Of a stretch of 64,000 bases of DNA, positions 9,710-19,726 are shown piece by piece (position 1 is the stretch's first letter; every line of letters begins with the position of its first letter). The stretch is from Planctomycetaceae bacterium (GTDB lineage Bacteria > Planctomycetota > Planctomycetia > Pirellulales > UBA7805). The notes under the pieces were generated by a model. That model was not told the DNA's origin. It saw nothing but the letters and a program-made list of their open reading frames with translations, and searched no databases. The translations under genes were made by a program, and so were the position numbers. The stretch is taken from contig CACOUL010000007.1 of the NCBI GenBank assembly GCA_902630355.1, positions 1-64,000 of the forward strand, written 5' to 3'.

Positions 9710-10806
9710 TGATTGTGGAACGTGAAGTGATGGCAAATGAAACTGCGATTAACGCGCCCCGTGCGATCGGTTTTTGGTCGGAAGCCTGGAGCCGCTTCCG
9801 CCGACAGCGTTTGGCGATGACGGCGCTGATCTTCGTTCTGTTTCTGGCGCTCATTGCAATCTTTTCGCCCGCAATCGTGGGAACCAAGCCGCTCATCTGT
9901 CGCTACAAGGATCACCTCTATTTCCCGGCAATGGGCTATTTCTATGAAGCGTGGGAAAATCCGATCTTCAAGGCCGATGGAATCAAAAACAGTTATCCCA
10001 ATATGAAGAAAAACGATCCCGAGAGTTGGGCCGTGTGGCCACTTTTGTATCAGGATCCGCTGCGGCGCGTGAAGGATGGAGAATGGGCGGGGGTATCAGG
10101 CAATGTCCGCAACAAAAGCCCTAATCGACTTAATCTATTTGGGACAAACGCTTGGGGACAAGACGTTTTTGCCAAGATGGTTCATGGTACCCGCATTGCG
10201 CTGCTGATCGGGTTTGTTTCCACCGGCATCGCTGCGGTTATCGGTATTGTGGTGGGTGCTGCGGCAGGTTTCTTCGGCGGTTGGATCGATTGGCTGCTTT
10301 CGCGAGCGATTGAAATCATGATGTGTATTCCCGTACTGATTGTCATGCTTGCGTTAATTTCAATTATCGAAGAACCAACGATTTGGCATCTCATGGTAGT
10401 CATTGGCGTCTTTGGCTGGACCGGCATTGCGCGGCTTACCCGAGCCGAATTTCTCAAGCTTAAGCAGTTGGAGTATGTAACCGCGGCCAAAGCATTGGGG
10501 TTCCGTTGGCCTCGTCTGATTTTTCGCCACATTTTACCCAACGCACTAGCACCTATAATCGTTCCCATCACCTTTGGAATTGCTGCTGCCATTCTTATTG
10601 AATCGACGCTCGGGTTTTTGGGAATTGGTAACCCGGATAAGACCAGTTGGGGACGGCTACTAAGCGAGGGGAAAGAGAATTTGCAGATGTGGTGGTTGAT
10701 CGTTTTTCCGGGTGCGGCAATTTTTTTGACCGTGCTGGCTTACAACCTGATCGGTGAAGGTATTCAACAGTCGACAGACCCCACGTTAAAGGCTTCGAAA
10801 CACTGA
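9709..10806 (+). CDS. yejE: Peptide ABC transporter permease, YejE/DppC-like
   Basis: A 365-residue inner-membrane permease of the OppC/DppC/YejE family. After the first transmembrane helix (~residues 30-52) there is a periplasmic loop of about 110 residues rich in Trp, Tyr and Pro (YKDHLYFPAMGYF, WAVWPLLY). It leads into FGTNAWGQDVFAKMVHG, the start of the conserved permease domain. A loop this long is characteristic of YejE and absent from ordinary DppC. The EAA loop (YVTAAKALGFRWPRLIFRHILPN) lies near residue 250. ATG 9709 overlaps the stop of the preceding permease; a second ATG at 9730 is possible. It should pair with the upstream permease to form the membrane channel. Confidence 0.87.
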   Translation: MIVEREVMANETAINAPRAIGFWSEAWSRFRRQRLAMTALIFVLFLALIAIFSPAIVGTKPLICRYKDHLYFPAMGYFYEAWENPIFKADGIKNSYPNMKKNDPESWAVWPLLYQDPLRRVKDGEWAGVSGNVRNKSPNRLNLFGTNAWGQDVFAKMVHGTRIALLIGFVSTGIAAVIGIVVGAAAGFFGGWIDWLLSRAIEIMMCIPVLIVMLALISIIEEPTIWHLMVVIGVFGWTGIARLTRAEFLKLKQLEYVTAAKALGFRWPRLIFRHILPNALAPIIVPITFGIAAAILIESTLGFLGIGNPDKTSWGRLLSEGKENLQMWWLIVFPGAAIFLTVLAYNLIGEGIQQSTDPTLKASKH

Positions 10807-10856
10807 GTTGCCGCATAGAAAGAGCAAAAGATAAAGAAGCCCGATAGCGAGTCGGG

Positions 10857-12728
10857 ATGCCACCCATGGAAAATCTTCTCGAAATCTCCGATCTACGGAC
10901 TTATTTTCATACCGAGGAAGGTGTCGTCAAAGCGGTCGATGACGTCACGCTCTCACTTCGAAAAGGGCAGACGCTCGGCATCGTCGGTGAGTCAGGTTCG
11001 GGAAAGTCGGTGACTTCTCTTTCGGTGATGGGTTTACTCGGAGGGAGTGCCCGCATCGAAAGCGGTCGGATTGCCTTTTTGGGCCGCGATCTGGTGGGGC
11101 TCGGCGAGGCGGAAATGCGTCGAGTTCGCGGCAGCGAAATCAGTATGATTTTTCAGGAGCCGATGACTTCGCTGAATCCCGTATTCACCGTGGGCGATCA
11201 AGTGATCGAAGCGATTCGTCTCCATCAAGATCTATCGACAAGCGAAGCAAAAGACCGCACCGTGGAACTTTTTCGCGAGGTCGGCATTCCGGACCCAGAG
11301 CATCGGATCGACTATTATCCTCACCAGATGTCCGGTGGTCAGCGACAGCGGGTCATGATTGCCATGGCGCTCTCGTGCAACCCGCAATTGTTGATCGCCG
11401 ATGAACCGACAACCGCACTCGATGTAACGATTCAGCGTCAGATACTCGACATCCTCCGCGATCTTCGAGATCAACGCGGCATGGCCGTGGTATTTATCAC
11501 TCACGATTTGGGTGTGATTGCAGAAATTGCGGACCACGTGGCGGTGATGTTGAGGGGCAAGGTGGTAGAGTACGGCGATGTGCTGCAAATATTTTCTGCG
11601 CCGAAGCATTCCTATACCAAAGGTTTGCTTGCCTGCCGTCCTCGACTCGATTCGGATTACCGGCGATTGCCGACAGTCAGCGACTTTATGGAGATCCGTC
11701 TTGAAGAAGGACAGCAAGTCGTTGAAGAGAAGCAACTGACGAAAGAAAAAGAATCGCAGTTGCGCACGGCTGGTCGCGGTCGTCTGCTTCACCCCGGGAT
11801 CGACACATCGAATCTTTCTGGAGATGCCCGCGTGGGCGACCGCCTCGCCGATGCCACGCATGTTAGCGAGGGCACCGCCCCCTTGCTCGATGTGCGGGAT
11901 CTCAAAGTGCATTTCCCTGTGCGGAAGGGCCTTTTCAAGCGCGTGGTTGGCCAGGTCCGCGCGGTCGATGGGGTTAGTTTTCAAATTTACCGGGGGCAGA
12001 CCTTGGGGTTGGTGGGAGAGTCGGGTTGTGGAAAAACAACGACCGGCCGAGCACTGCTTCGGTTGATCGAGCCGACTTCGGGCGGCGTGTTTTATGATGG
12101 AGTCGATCTATTGGCCATGCAACCGGCTGCACTCCGTCGCTTGCGACGCAAAATGCAGATCATCTTTCAGGACCCCTACGGTTCGTTGAATCCTCGCATG
12201 ACGGTAGAGTCGGCCCTGATTGAGCCGATGGCATTGCACGGGATTGGTCAATCTCGGAGTGATCGAATCGACCGCGCTGTGGCACTTCTGGATGAGGTGG
12301 ATATGGATCCGATGCATCTGCGACGTTACCCCCATGAATTTTCTGGTGGGCAGAGACAGCGTATTTGTATTGCCCGTGCGTTGACGGTAGAGCCTGAGTT
12401 TATTGTCTGTGATGAGTCGGTCTCGGCGCTCGATGTCTCAGTTCAAGCGCAGGTGTTGAATTTATTGAGTGATCTTCAGGAAAGAAGGCAACTCACCTAC
12501 ATTTTTGTGAGCCACGACCTCTCCGTCGTCAAATTCATGGCCGATATGATGGCGGTGATGCACGAAGGGCGTTTTGTGGAGTTCGGAGTTTCGGAGGAAA
12601 TTTATGCGAATCCTCAAAAGGATTACACCCGGAAATTGATCAATGCCACCCCCGATGACCGGGTGGAAGAGATTCGGCGCCGGGTCGAGGCGAGGTCGGC
12701 ATCCGCTCGGAGAGACTCAACCGGATGA
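10857..12728 (+). CDS. yejF: Fused double ATP-binding protein of peptide ABC transporter (YejF-like)
   Basis: A 623-residue protein containing two complete ABC ATPase domains. The first has Walker A GESGSGKS near residue 43, signature SGGQRQR near residue 160 and Walker [13 protein letters not shown]. The second begins near residue 345 with GESGCGKT, signature SGGQRQR and Walker [12 protein letters not shown], where Ser replaces the usual Pro. A linker of about 60 residues between the domains is charged and poorly conserved in appearance. Single-chain double ATPases are typical of YejF and some GsiA/DdpDF-like systems. ATG 10857 or 10866 are both possible starts. The C-terminal 12 bases overlap the convergent gene on the other strand. 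It powers the two permeases upstream. Confidence 0.88.
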   Translation: MPPMENLLEISDLRTYFHTEEGVVKAVDDVTLSLRKGQTLGIVGESGSGKSVTSLSVMGLLGGSARIESGRIAFLGRDLVGLGEAEMRRVRGSEISMIFQEPMTSLNPVFTVGDQVIEAIRLHQDLSTSEAKDRTVELFREVGIPDPEHRIDYYPHQMSGGQRQRVMIAMALSCNPQLLIADEPTTALDVTIQRQILDILRDLRDQRGMAVVFITHDLGVIAEIADHVAVMLRGKVVEYGDVLQIFSAPKHSYTKGLLACRPRLDSDYRRLPTVSDFMEIRLEEGQQVVEEKQLTKEKESQLRTAGRGRLLHPGIDTSNLSGDARVGDRLADATHVSEGTAPLLDVRDLKVHFPVRKGLFKRVVGQVRAVDGVSFQIYRGQTLGLVGESGCGKTTTGRALLRLIEPTSGGVFYDGVDLLAMQPAALRRLRRKMQIIFQDPYGSLNPRMTVESALIEPMALHGIGQSRSDRIDRAVALLDEVDMDPMHLRRYPHEFSGGQRQRICIARALTVEPEFIVCDESVSALDVSVQAQVLNLLSDLQERRQLTYIFVSHDLSVVKFMADMMAVMHEGRFVEFGVSEEIYANPQKDYTRKLINATPDDRVEEIRRRVEARSASARRDSTG

Positions 12729-13592
12729 CCCCACGGGCATGAATTCGTGAAGGCTTGCCTCGATGAGACCCTCGCATTGCGAAAGGTTTGATAGCAGGCG
12801 GACCGCACATAGCGGGTCCGCGAGGCCCCAGGAATCGAGATCGCCCGCACTGTAGCTTTGGAGCACCGATGCCCCAATGTGAAAGTTCAGCCTTCCGGAA
12901 AATGCTCGAAGAGGCAAAAAGTCGCAAATGGCCTTCCTCGCGGATTTGATTGTGAGGGCCGCGGCGGTCTGTTGATGCAGTTCGCCTTGCGATCGTAGGT
13001 CTTCTGCAAAATCCAGGCAACGCTTGGAGTTGGGTGCAAAGTGACTGACTGGGCCCGATTGCTCGATATGTGCCAGAAGCAAATCGGTCCATCGCATTGT
13101 GCATTCCGCGAGAGATGAAAGTTGCTGCTGTGTTTCGCTATCAACGAGTTCGGTGTCGAGTTGACTGAGAGCCGTCTGTCGCAGTGTACTGTGGAGGTCG
13201 ACAATGTGCTCGGCGACACATTGGGGTGGAATCTCGTCCTGCGGGTGAGGCTGATTACTGCACGATAAAATCGCAGCCCAGATGCGGGTCAGCGGTTCGC
13301 TTGCAATCATCTCTGCGATGAGTGAAGCGACTTGGGATTGGCATGTTTTCGGTACATCAGGCGAGGGCTGTTGACTGTTATCCGATACGTTCTGATCCCC
13401 GTGGGGCAAATAAAACTGCCACCGGTCCAAGCGATCTCGAGAGGATGACCAGTAGAGTGCGAGGTGTGCCTCGAGATCATCTTTCGATTTGGCTGAAAGA
13501 TCGGGAGGCTGGATCGCCAGCAGGCAGGAGATCTGGAGCAGATCCCTCGCGTGCATCTTGCCGTGCATTGAACTTTTGAAAAAATCGTGCAT
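12717..13592 (-). CDS. Uncharacterised protein, possibly planctomycete-specific
   Basis: An open frame of 291 residues with no motif I recognise. It is predicted to be soluble and mostly helical, with a Gln/Ser-rich segment around residues 75-90 and scattered Cys and His residues. There is no signal peptide and no transmembrane helix. Possible starts are ATG 13592, 13568 or 13556. The gene lies 166 bases downstream of the ECF sigma factor on the same strand and could be co-transcribed with it. It lacks the single membrane helix and zinc motif expected of a classic anti-sigma factor. Its end overlaps the 3' end of the ABC ATPase gene by 12 bases (convergent). Confidence 0.6.
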   Translation of the reverse strand: MHDFFKSSMHGKMHARDLLQISCLLAIQPPDLSAKSKDDLEAHLALYWSSSRDRLDRWQFYLPHGDQNVSDNSQQPSPDVPKTCQSQVASLIAEMIASEPLTRIWAAILSCSNQPHPQDEIPPQCVAEHIVDLHSTLRQTALSQLDTELVDSETQQQLSSLAECTMRWTDLLLAHIEQSGPVSHFAPNSKRCLDFAEDLRSQGELHQQTAAALTIKSARKAICDFLPLRAFSGRLNFHIGASVLQSYSAGDLDSWGLADPLCAVRLLSNLSQCEGLIEASLHEFMPVGSSG

Positions 13593-13758
13593 GGAGCCAG
13601 AGAGAACGCAAATCGTTTGCCAAATCCAGCAAAGGGTTGTGGAAAGTCAGAAAACAGGAGGAAAACGGTGTTTCCCCCTGTCTGGGGACGACGGGTCTCG
13701 TCGATAACTCGTGTTTTGCAAACATCCGATGTTGTCTCTGGGCAACATCGCCTGAATC

Positions 13759-14520
13759 CTAGCCGCACCCGCTTGTTTCGCTTTCGCAACAAGACGGCGC
13801 CACCAGACGCTGTCGCTGCCAATCGATGCGGTTTGTACTGGGAGCGATGTCGCGACTCGAGTCCGACTGCGTCTCCCCGGAGGCCGGCTGGTTAAATGTT
13901 TGACTGAGCGTAAGCAGTGCTCTTCGCAGTCGGCTTTTTACGGTCCCTTGGGGAATATTAAGCTTTTCGGCCACCTCGCGAATTTTGAGTCCTTGATAAT
14001 ATACGAGATCGAGCGGTTGGCGGAGACTTGCCGGGAGGTCGTCTACCGATTGGCGGACCGACTGTTCGATTTCCCTTTGTTCGAGTTGCTGCTCTGGGGG
14101 TGCAGTTGCACTCTCGATTCTGTGAACCAAGGCGGTGGGGGCGTTTGTTTCAGTGGCGTATTGCTGATCGAGGCTTTGCAATTGATGCCGTTTGTTTTTT
14201 CGCTGAAGATCAATCGCCTGGTGCGTCGCAATCGCATAGAGCCAGGGCTTGAATCGTCGTCCTGGTAAAAACTGGTCTTGCTTCAGGTGTAGTTTCAACA
14301 AGGTTGCCTGGAGTGCGTCTTCCGCCCACTGTGCATTACTGAGCATACGGCACAGGTGGCGAAAAAGCTCGGATTCATAGCGACGTATCAGTTGGTTGAA
14401 CAGTTGTCGATCTTGACTTTTACGATAGCGACTCCAGAGAGCTTCGTCGCTTTGCCGATCTTGAGAGAAGTTTCCAGCGGTTGGAGACAGAAAGTCCGTT
14501 TTTTTCGTGCAATGGACCAT
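13759..14520 (-). CDS. RNA polymerase sigma factor, ECF type
   Basis: A 253-residue sigma factor with only regions 2 and 4, as in the ECF group. Region 2 spans about residues 25-115 (FNQLIRRYESELFRHL, WAEDALQATLLKLH, RFKPWLYAIATHQAIDL). Region 4 covers about 160-215, with the helix-turn-helix LKIREVAEKLNIPQGTVKSRLRRAL. A tail of about 45 residues follows, ending with three Cys residues (SCCESETSGCG), which is longer than in a standard ECF sigma. The start was placed at ATG 14520 because AGCAGG precedes it; an ATG at 14595 would add 25 residues without an SD. No obvious anti-sigma gene is adjacent. The target regulon is unknown. Confidence 0.85.
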   Translation of the reverse strand: MVHCTKKTDFLSPTAGNFSQDRQSDEALWSRYRKSQDRQLFNQLIRRYESELFRHLCRMLSNAQWAEDALQATLLKLHLKQDQFLPGRRFKPWLYAIATHQAIDLQRKNKRHQLQSLDQQYATETNAPTALVHRIESATAPPEQQLEQREIEQSVRQSVDDLPASLRQPLDLVYYQGLKIREVAEKLNIPQGTVKSRLRRALLTLSQTFNQPASGETQSDSSRDIAPSTNRIDWQRQRLVAPSCCESETSGCG

Positions 14521-15016
14521 CGTGGCCTGCTTTCTGATTGCAACTGATTTCGTAGCGCATCGAGCGGATTTCCGGACGAGGTACAAGCGACGCACTATTC
14601 GTCTGGTTTCCGTTTGATGAAATGGCGAAACGCAGTTTTGTTTTGGATACCCGGTTGGAAGAGTTTCCGGCCGAGATCCAAAGGGTGGTGAAAAGAATCT
14701 TGAGAAGAGAAAAGTCGAGAAAAGAAAAGCCTGGTAAAGAAAAGGAATGTCGTCGGGGAGCGTTTTTCCCCGTCACGATCTCCTTGTAGGGCAAGTTGTG
14801 TGCCATACTGCTCACACTACTCTTGCAGTCACCCCCCCGCGGTTGCCATAAATAACGTCATAGATTGGTCTTGTTACACATGAAGATCGCTTTTTTTGAG
14901 TTTGCCCGGCGGGGAATCGAGGAAGAATTTTTGAAAATATGGCCAAGCACGTTTGCAACTTTTTCTGCTCCATTTTCTGGGTCAACGCGTGCTAGCACCT
15001 TGGGTGGAGAGGGAGC
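14521..15016 (+). other. Intergenic region between divergent sigma-factor and methyltransferase genes
   Basis: About 500 bases without a credible coding frame. It should hold the promoters of both divergent neighbours. I could see the SD of the methyltransferase (GGAGAGGGAGC just before 15017) and a purine-rich stretch near 14700. I could not identify a convincing promoter pair, terminator or RNA gene. Confidence 0.5.
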
Positions 15017-15691
15017 ATGAGTGTGGAGCGTGTTCTTGAACCTGAGGTCATGGATTCGGTGGCGGAGGCGGCAGCCTACGACGCGATGGATCATGGTGCG
15101 GTCAACGCGCAGTTCGTAGGCGATTTTTTGGCTGCTTGTCCTCTGCCGAGCGGAGCGATACTCGATGTGGGCACAGGAACAGCTAGAATTCCCATTTTGC
15201 TATGCCAAAAAATTCCCGACGCGCGTGTCGTCGCGATTGATCTTTCCGAGCAGATGCTTTCCCTGGCCGAAAAAAATGTCGCCGCGGCCGGATTGTCTTC
15301 TCGGATTCAAAGCGAAAAGTCAGATGCTAAGCAACTTCCGGTTCCAGATGATGCGTTCGAGGTGGTCATTTCAAACAGCATCGCCCATCATATTCCTCGG
15401 CCGCAGCAGGTGATGGCTGAGGCGGTGCGGGTGACTCGGAGCGGGGGACATCTCTTTTGGCGCGATTTGGTGCGACCCGGTAGCCATCGGCAAATTGACG
15501 ATTTAGTCGAGCGTTATGCCGGCAACGAAGACGCGAGTCAGAAAAAGCTCTTTGCGGACTCTCTGCGAGCAGCACTCACGTTAGAGGAAGTTGGTGATAT
15601 AGTGAGAGATCTCGGCTTTGATCGATCGAGTGTGCGTTTGACGAGCGATCGACATTGGACGTGGTCAGCAGTCAAACATGAAGACATCTAA
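15017..15691 (+). CDS. Class I SAM-dependent methyltransferase
   Basis: A 224-residue soluble enzyme of the Methyltransf_11 type. The SAM-binding motif I, LDVGTGTARIPI, lies near residues 50-62. The acidic residue ending strand 2 is in VVAIDLSEQML, and motif IV is in FEVVISNSIAHHI near residue 115. The later strand GGHLFWRDLVRPG gives the usual post-motif. The substrate cannot be inferred. ATG 15017 has a strong SD (GGAGAGGGAGC). The gene is followed 41 bases later by an M48 protease gene on the same strand, and the two may share a transcript, but there is no evident functional link. Confidence 0.82.
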   Translation: MSVERVLEPEVMDSVAEAAAYDAMDHGAVNAQFVGDFLAACPLPSGAILDVGTGTARIPILLCQKIPDARVVAIDLSEQMLSLAEKNVAAAGLSSRIQSEKSDAKQLPVPDDAFEVVISNSIAHHIPRPQQVMAEAVRVTRSGGHLFWRDLVRPGSHRQIDDLVERYAGNEDASQKKLFADSLRAALTLEEVGDIVRDLGFDRSSVRLTSDRHWTWSAVKHEDI

Positions 15692-15732
15692 TAGTACGGT
15701 TTAAAATCAAACGGATGTGAGGGAGACAACAG

Positions 15733-16938
15733 TTGACAGAAAGTCACGACGATCATTTGGAACAGGACGAGGTGTCTCAAGCGGGTGAGTCGGGATTTTC
15801 TCCGTCAGCGGAGATGACTCCGGGTCAGTTGGCCGAAGCGAAGGAACTCGGGCGACGTGAACTGAGAGTGTCGCTGCTCGGGCGAGGTGTCGATCTGGTC
15901 TATTTCGTCATTGCAGCCGTTTGGATCGCAGCCTCGAACTCTCCATTTGCTGAGTGGCTAACGCAAATATCGACTTCCCAAACCATTCAGTTGGTTCTGC
16001 TCGCCCTTATGCTACTGGTCGGTGACTTTCTCGTCTCTCTGCCACTTTCGTTTTATGGGGGGCATCTTTTGCAGCACCAATATCAACTCTCCGCCCAATC
16101 GTTCGGCCAGTGGCTTTGGAGGAAGATAAAGGGGCTCGTACTTGAATTGTGCTTCGGTTTGGTTTTGGTGCTCGCCCTTTACTGGACCATTTGGACTGCG
16201 CACGGTTGGTGGTGGTTGGTTGCGGCCGCCGGATTTTTTCTGCTGAGTATTGTTCTCGGTCAACTTGCGCCCGTGCTCATTTTGCCGATTTTTTATAAGG
16301 TCGAGCGAATGGATGGAACGGATCCCCAAGGCAAAGAATTGAGCCAGAGGTTCTCTGAATTGACCAGTGGCACCGGCCTCTCCGTCGAGGGGATTTTTAA
16401 AATGCAATTGAGCGCGGAAACATCGAAGGCTAATGCGATGCTTACCGGGTTGGGAAGGACGCGGCGCGTGATTTTGGGAGATACGTTGCTGGGCCAATTC
16501 TCCCTCGATGAAATCAGTGTTATTTTTGCGCATGAGGTAGGGCATCACGTTCATCGTCATATCCGGAAAATGATTCTTTTCGGAGGCGTTTATTCGCTCC
16601 TCGCTTTTTTTCTTTGCGATGCCGTACTCCGCGCGTGGCTTCCGGGTGAAAGTGTCAATTATGCGGAGCTTCCCGTGTGCTTGCTTCCGCTGCTGTTGCT
16701 CACGATTCACCTGTTTTCGACACTACTGGAACCCCTGCAAAATGGGCTGAGCCGCCATTTCGAGAGGCAAGCAGATCGATTTGCGCTCGAAAGTACCAAC
16801 GACCGAGAGGCGTACCTCTCAGCGTTTTCAAAGTTGGCCGTGCAAAATAAAGATGACCCCGATCCCCACCGACTGGAGGTCGTCCTTTTTCACAGTCATC
16901 CACCCATTGCCGAGCGGTTGGCGATGGCCCGCAGTTGA
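15733..16938 (+). CDS. M48 family membrane zinc metalloprotease (Ste24/CAAX prenyl protease-like)
   Basis: A 401-residue integral membrane protease. The zinc motif HEVGHH sits near residue 267 inside FAHEVGHHVHRHI. The third ligand region, RQADRFALES, follows near residue 345. Four to five hydrophobic helices precede the catalytic part, and two more separate the zinc motif from the third ligand, the order seen in the Ste24-type M48 peptidases. It probably degrades or processes membrane proteins. The start is a TTG at 15733 preceded by GAGGGAGACAACAG. There is no upstream ATG in frame before the first helix other than one at about codon 29, so the TTG is preferred. Confidence 0.85.
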   Translation: MTESHDDHLEQDEVSQAGESGFSPSAEMTPGQLAEAKELGRRELRVSLLGRGVDLVYFVIAAVWIAASNSPFAEWLTQISTSQTIQLVLLALMLLVGDFLVSLPLSFYGGHLLQHQYQLSAQSFGQWLWRKIKGLVLELCFGLVLVLALYWTIWTAHGWWWLVAAAGFFLLSIVLGQLAPVLILPIFYKVERMDGTDPQGKELSQRFSELTSGTGLSVEGIFKMQLSAETSKANAMLTGLGRTRRVILGDTLLGQFSLDEISVIFAHEVGHHVHRHIRKMILFGGVYSLLAFFLCDAVLRAWLPGESVNYAELPVCLLPLLLLTIHLFSTLLEPLQNGLSRHFERQADRFALESTNDREAYLSAFSKLAVQNKDDPDPHRLEVVLFHSHPPIAERLAMARS

Positions 16939-17062
16939 TACGCCTGACACGCCGTGGTCGAAAAATTTGCGCTGGCCAAGAGGGCCCCGCGCCCCTGACG
17001 CACCGGAAAAATTGCAGCTAAGATGGGGGCTTAGAAGCAATTTTTGATGTAGGTTGGCAAAT

Positions 17063-18490
17063 ATGACCCACGAAATTTATACCAATCCGCTCGTGTCCCG
17101 TTATGCTTCTCCGGAGATGAAGTCTCTCTGGAGCGATGATCGGAAATTTCAACTCTGGCGGCAACTCTGGATTGCCTTGGCTGAAACTCAGGCGGAACTC
17201 GGGCTTGATGTGACCGATCAGCAGATTGCAGAACTTCGCGCCAATGTGGATCAAATAGACTACCAGGCAATTGCCGCGTATGAGCGCGAGTTACGGCACG
17301 ATGTGATGGCGCATGTGCATGGTTTTGCTGACCTGTGTCCCGCCGCTCGACCTATCATTCACTTAGGTGCTACGAGTTGTTATGTCACGGATAATGCCGA
17401 CTTATTGTTAATGCGCGAGGGTTTGCTGTTGGTGCGCGACCGCTTGGTGGCGGTGATCGATGCGCTGGGAACATTTGCCCATCAGTACCGTGATCTGGCA
17501 TGCTTGGGTTTTACTCATATGCAGCCCGCGCAACCTACAACGGTGGGTAAGCGTGCCTGTTTATGGGCCTACGATCTGGTGCTTGATTTGGAAGAACTGG
17601 AAAACCGTTTGCAAAAACTTCGCTTTCGCAGTACGAAGGGAACGACGGGGACCCAAGCAAGTTTCTTGGCATTATTTGATGGCGACCACCAGCAAGTCGA
17701 GCGTTTGGAGTCGCGAGTTGCCGAGAAAATGGGATTCGATGCGACCTATGCCGTAACGGGGCAAACCTACCCTCGAAAAGTCGACTCGCAAATAGTGGAT
17801 ATGCTCGGCGGTATCGCTTCGAGTGCGCACAAGGCGGCCACCGATTTACGGTTGCTACAGCACCGTAAGGAAATCGAAGAGCCATTTGGCGCATCCCAGG
17901 TGGGCTCATCGGCGATGGCCTACAAACGTAACCCGATGCGGAGTGAACGAATATGCAGCTTGGCACGATTCGTGATGGCATTGCAATCGACCGGAGCACA
18001 GACGCACTCGACTCAGTGGATGGAGCGCACCCTTGACGATAGTGCCGTGCGGAGGCTTGTGCTTCCGCAATCTTTCTTAGCAATTGACGCTCTGTTGAAA
18101 CTTTATCAGAACGTGGCAGAGGGATTGGTTGTCTATCCCCAAGTCATTGGTAAAAGGTTGGCTGAAGAGTTGCCCTTTATGGCCACTGAGGAGATACTCA
18201 TGGCCGCCGTTCGGGCTGGCGGGGATCGTCAGGCACTGCACGAAAAAATACGCGTTCACAGTCAGGCAGCGGGGCGCGTTGTAAAAGAGCAGGGGGGCGA
18301 GAACGATCTGCTGCAACGGCTTGCCGATGATGAGTCTTTTCAGCAGGTCGATTTCGAGTCGCTACTGTCGGTTTCGAAATTTGTCGGGCGTGCCCCGCAG
18401 CAGGTCGATACTTTTCTTGAGACGGTCATCGAGCCCATTCGCGCAAGATTTGCAGAACGCCCGAAAGTTCTTGCCGAAGTCGAAGTATGA
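17063..18490 (+). CDS. purB: Adenylosuccinate lyase
   Basis: A 475-residue enzyme of the fumarase/aspartase superfamily that releases fumarate from SAICAR and from adenylosuccinate in purine synthesis. The superfamily signature [12 protein letters not shown] is present near residue 290, with [12 protein letters not shown] near residue 97 and [14 protein letters not shown] near residue 152. These match the catalytic His and substrate loops of PurB. ATG 17063 was chosen over an in-frame TTG at 17054; AGG at 17051-17053 gives a usable SD. It is followed 25 bases later by serA on the same strand. Confidence 0.93.
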   Translation: MTHEIYTNPLVSRYASPEMKSLWSDDRKFQLWRQLWIALAETQAELGLDVTDQQIAELRANVDQIDYQAIAAYERELRHDVMAHVHGFADLCPAARPIIHLGATSCYVTDNADLLLMREGLLLVRDRLVAVIDALGTFAHQYRDLACLGFTHMQPAQPTTVGKRACLWAYDLVLDLEELENRLQKLRFRSTKGTTGTQASFLALFDGDHQQVERLESRVAEKMGFDATYAVTGQTYPRKVDSQIVDMLGGIASSAHKAATDLRLLQHRKEIEEPFGASQVGSSAMAYKRNPMRSERICSLARFVMALQSTGAQTHSTQWMERTLDDSAVRRLVLPQSFLAIDALLKLYQNVAEGLVVYPQVIGKRLAEELPFMATEEILMAAVRAGGDRQALHEKIRVHSQAAGRVVKEQGGENDLLQRLADDESFQQVDFESLLSVSKFVGRAPQQVDTFLETVIEPIRARFAERPKVLAEVEV

Positions 18491-18515
18491 AGAACGAGAA
18501 TAAGTGAGGAAAATG

Positions 18516-19706
18516 ATGCGCGTATTGCTTGCCGACAAGCTGGCCTCCGCGTGTATCGAGGCTCTCGAAGAGATGGGGCACGAAGTCCTCACCCAACCAG
18601 ACCTCACTGCCGATCAGATTCCGGATGCGCTCGATGGCGTTGAAGTCCTCGTTGTGCGTTCAACGCGGGTTTCGGCACAGGCTTTGGAGCGAGGTCGCGA
18701 TCTTAGCCTCGTCATTCGTGCGGGGGCAGGCGTCAATACGATCGATCTACCCACAGCGAGCAAGCGTGGAATCTACGTTGCCAATTGCCCGGGCAAAAAT
18801 ACGGCGGCCGTCGCTGAATTGGCCATTGGCCTCATCGTGGCTGCCGATCGTCAGATTGTCGATGCAACAACCGCTCTGCGGAATGGGGCCTGGGAGAAAA
18901 AGCGGTTCGGAGCGGCCAGAGGGCTCTGTGGGAGAACGCTCGGGGTTCTAGGTTTTGGGTCAATCGGTCGAGCGGTAGCAGAACGGGCTAGCGGGCTTGG
19001 TATGCGGGTCATTGCCTGGTCTCGCAGTTTGACGGCCGAGAATGCACCAGCAGGGATTGAAATAGTTGATTCTCCCATCGCGCTTGCCAAAGCATCTGAT
19101 GCAGTCACGCTCCATTTGGCCTTTGCGGAGGGCACCAAGCATATCGTGAATCGCGAGTTTCTTGCAGCCATGCGACCAGGCACAATACTGGTGAACACAG
19201 CGCGCGGAGAATTGGTCGACCCCAGTGCGCTCTGCGATGCGATCGAAGAAAAAAAGTTACGCGTGGGGCTCGATGTCTTCGAGGACGAGCCGGTAGGCGG
19301 GAAAGCCGAATTCCCCGCAACTGATTTAGCGGCGGTCACTACGGCGACACCCCACATTGGCGCTTCCACGAACGAGGCATCCGAAGCGATCGCGGCCGAG
19401 GTGGTTCGGATTATATCGGTCTTTCAGCAGACCGGACGTCCTCCGGTTGCTGTCAACCTCTGCGAGCGGGGAGAGGCAAAGTGCAACCTCGTAGTTCGAC
19501 ATTTGAACCGCGTAGGGGTATTGGCGGGATTACTCGATGGTCTCCGCCGAGAGGATATCAATGTTGAGGAGATGGACAACGTGATTTTTGCGGGCGGAGA
19601 GGCTGCCTGCTGTACTTTGCTGCTCTCAAAATCTCCCTCACCTCAATTTGTCGACGCGCTCGGCCAGGATGCGTCTATCCTGTATTCGGCGATCCGCGAG
19701 TTGTAG
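18516..19706 (+). CDS. serA: D-3-phosphoglycerate dehydrogenase
   Basis: A protein of about 396 residues that oxidises 3-phosphoglycerate to 3-phosphohydroxypyruvate, the first step of serine synthesis. It has the NAD-binding loop LGFGSIGRAVAERA near residue 150. The catalytic Arg is in NTARGELVD, the Glu in VFEDEPV and the His in TPHIGASTNEA. The C-terminal ~80 residues (NRVGVLAGLLDGLRREDINVEEM) look like an ACT-type regulatory domain, so serine feedback is possible. ATGs at 18513 and 18516 follow TAAGTGAGGA; the second has better spacing. It is convergent with the Fur-type gene. Confidence 0.88.
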   Translation: MRVLLADKLASACIEALEEMGHEVLTQPDLTADQIPDALDGVEVLVVRSTRVSAQALERGRDLSLVIRAGAGVNTIDLPTASKRGIYVANCPGKNTAAVAELAIGLIVAADRQIVDATTALRNGAWEKKRFGAARGLCGRTLGVLGFGSIGRAVAERASGLGMRVIAWSRSLTAENAPAGIEIVDSPIALAKASDAVTLHLAFAEGTKHIVNREFLAAMRPGTILVNTARGELVDPSALCDAIEEKKLRVGLDVFEDEPVGGKAEFPATDLAAVTTATPHIGASTNEASEAIAAEVVRIISVFQQTGRPPVAVNLCERGEAKCNLVVRHLNRVGVLAGLLDGLRREDINVEEMDNVIFAGGEAACCTLLLSKSPSPQFVDALGQDASILYSAIREL

Positions 19707-19726
19707 GTTGGCCCTCGCTTTTTTCG

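Noticed and set aside
11232..11984. A 250-codon minus-strand frame opposite the fused ABC ATPase gene
   Set aside because: Antisense shadow of a gene with complete ATPase motifs.
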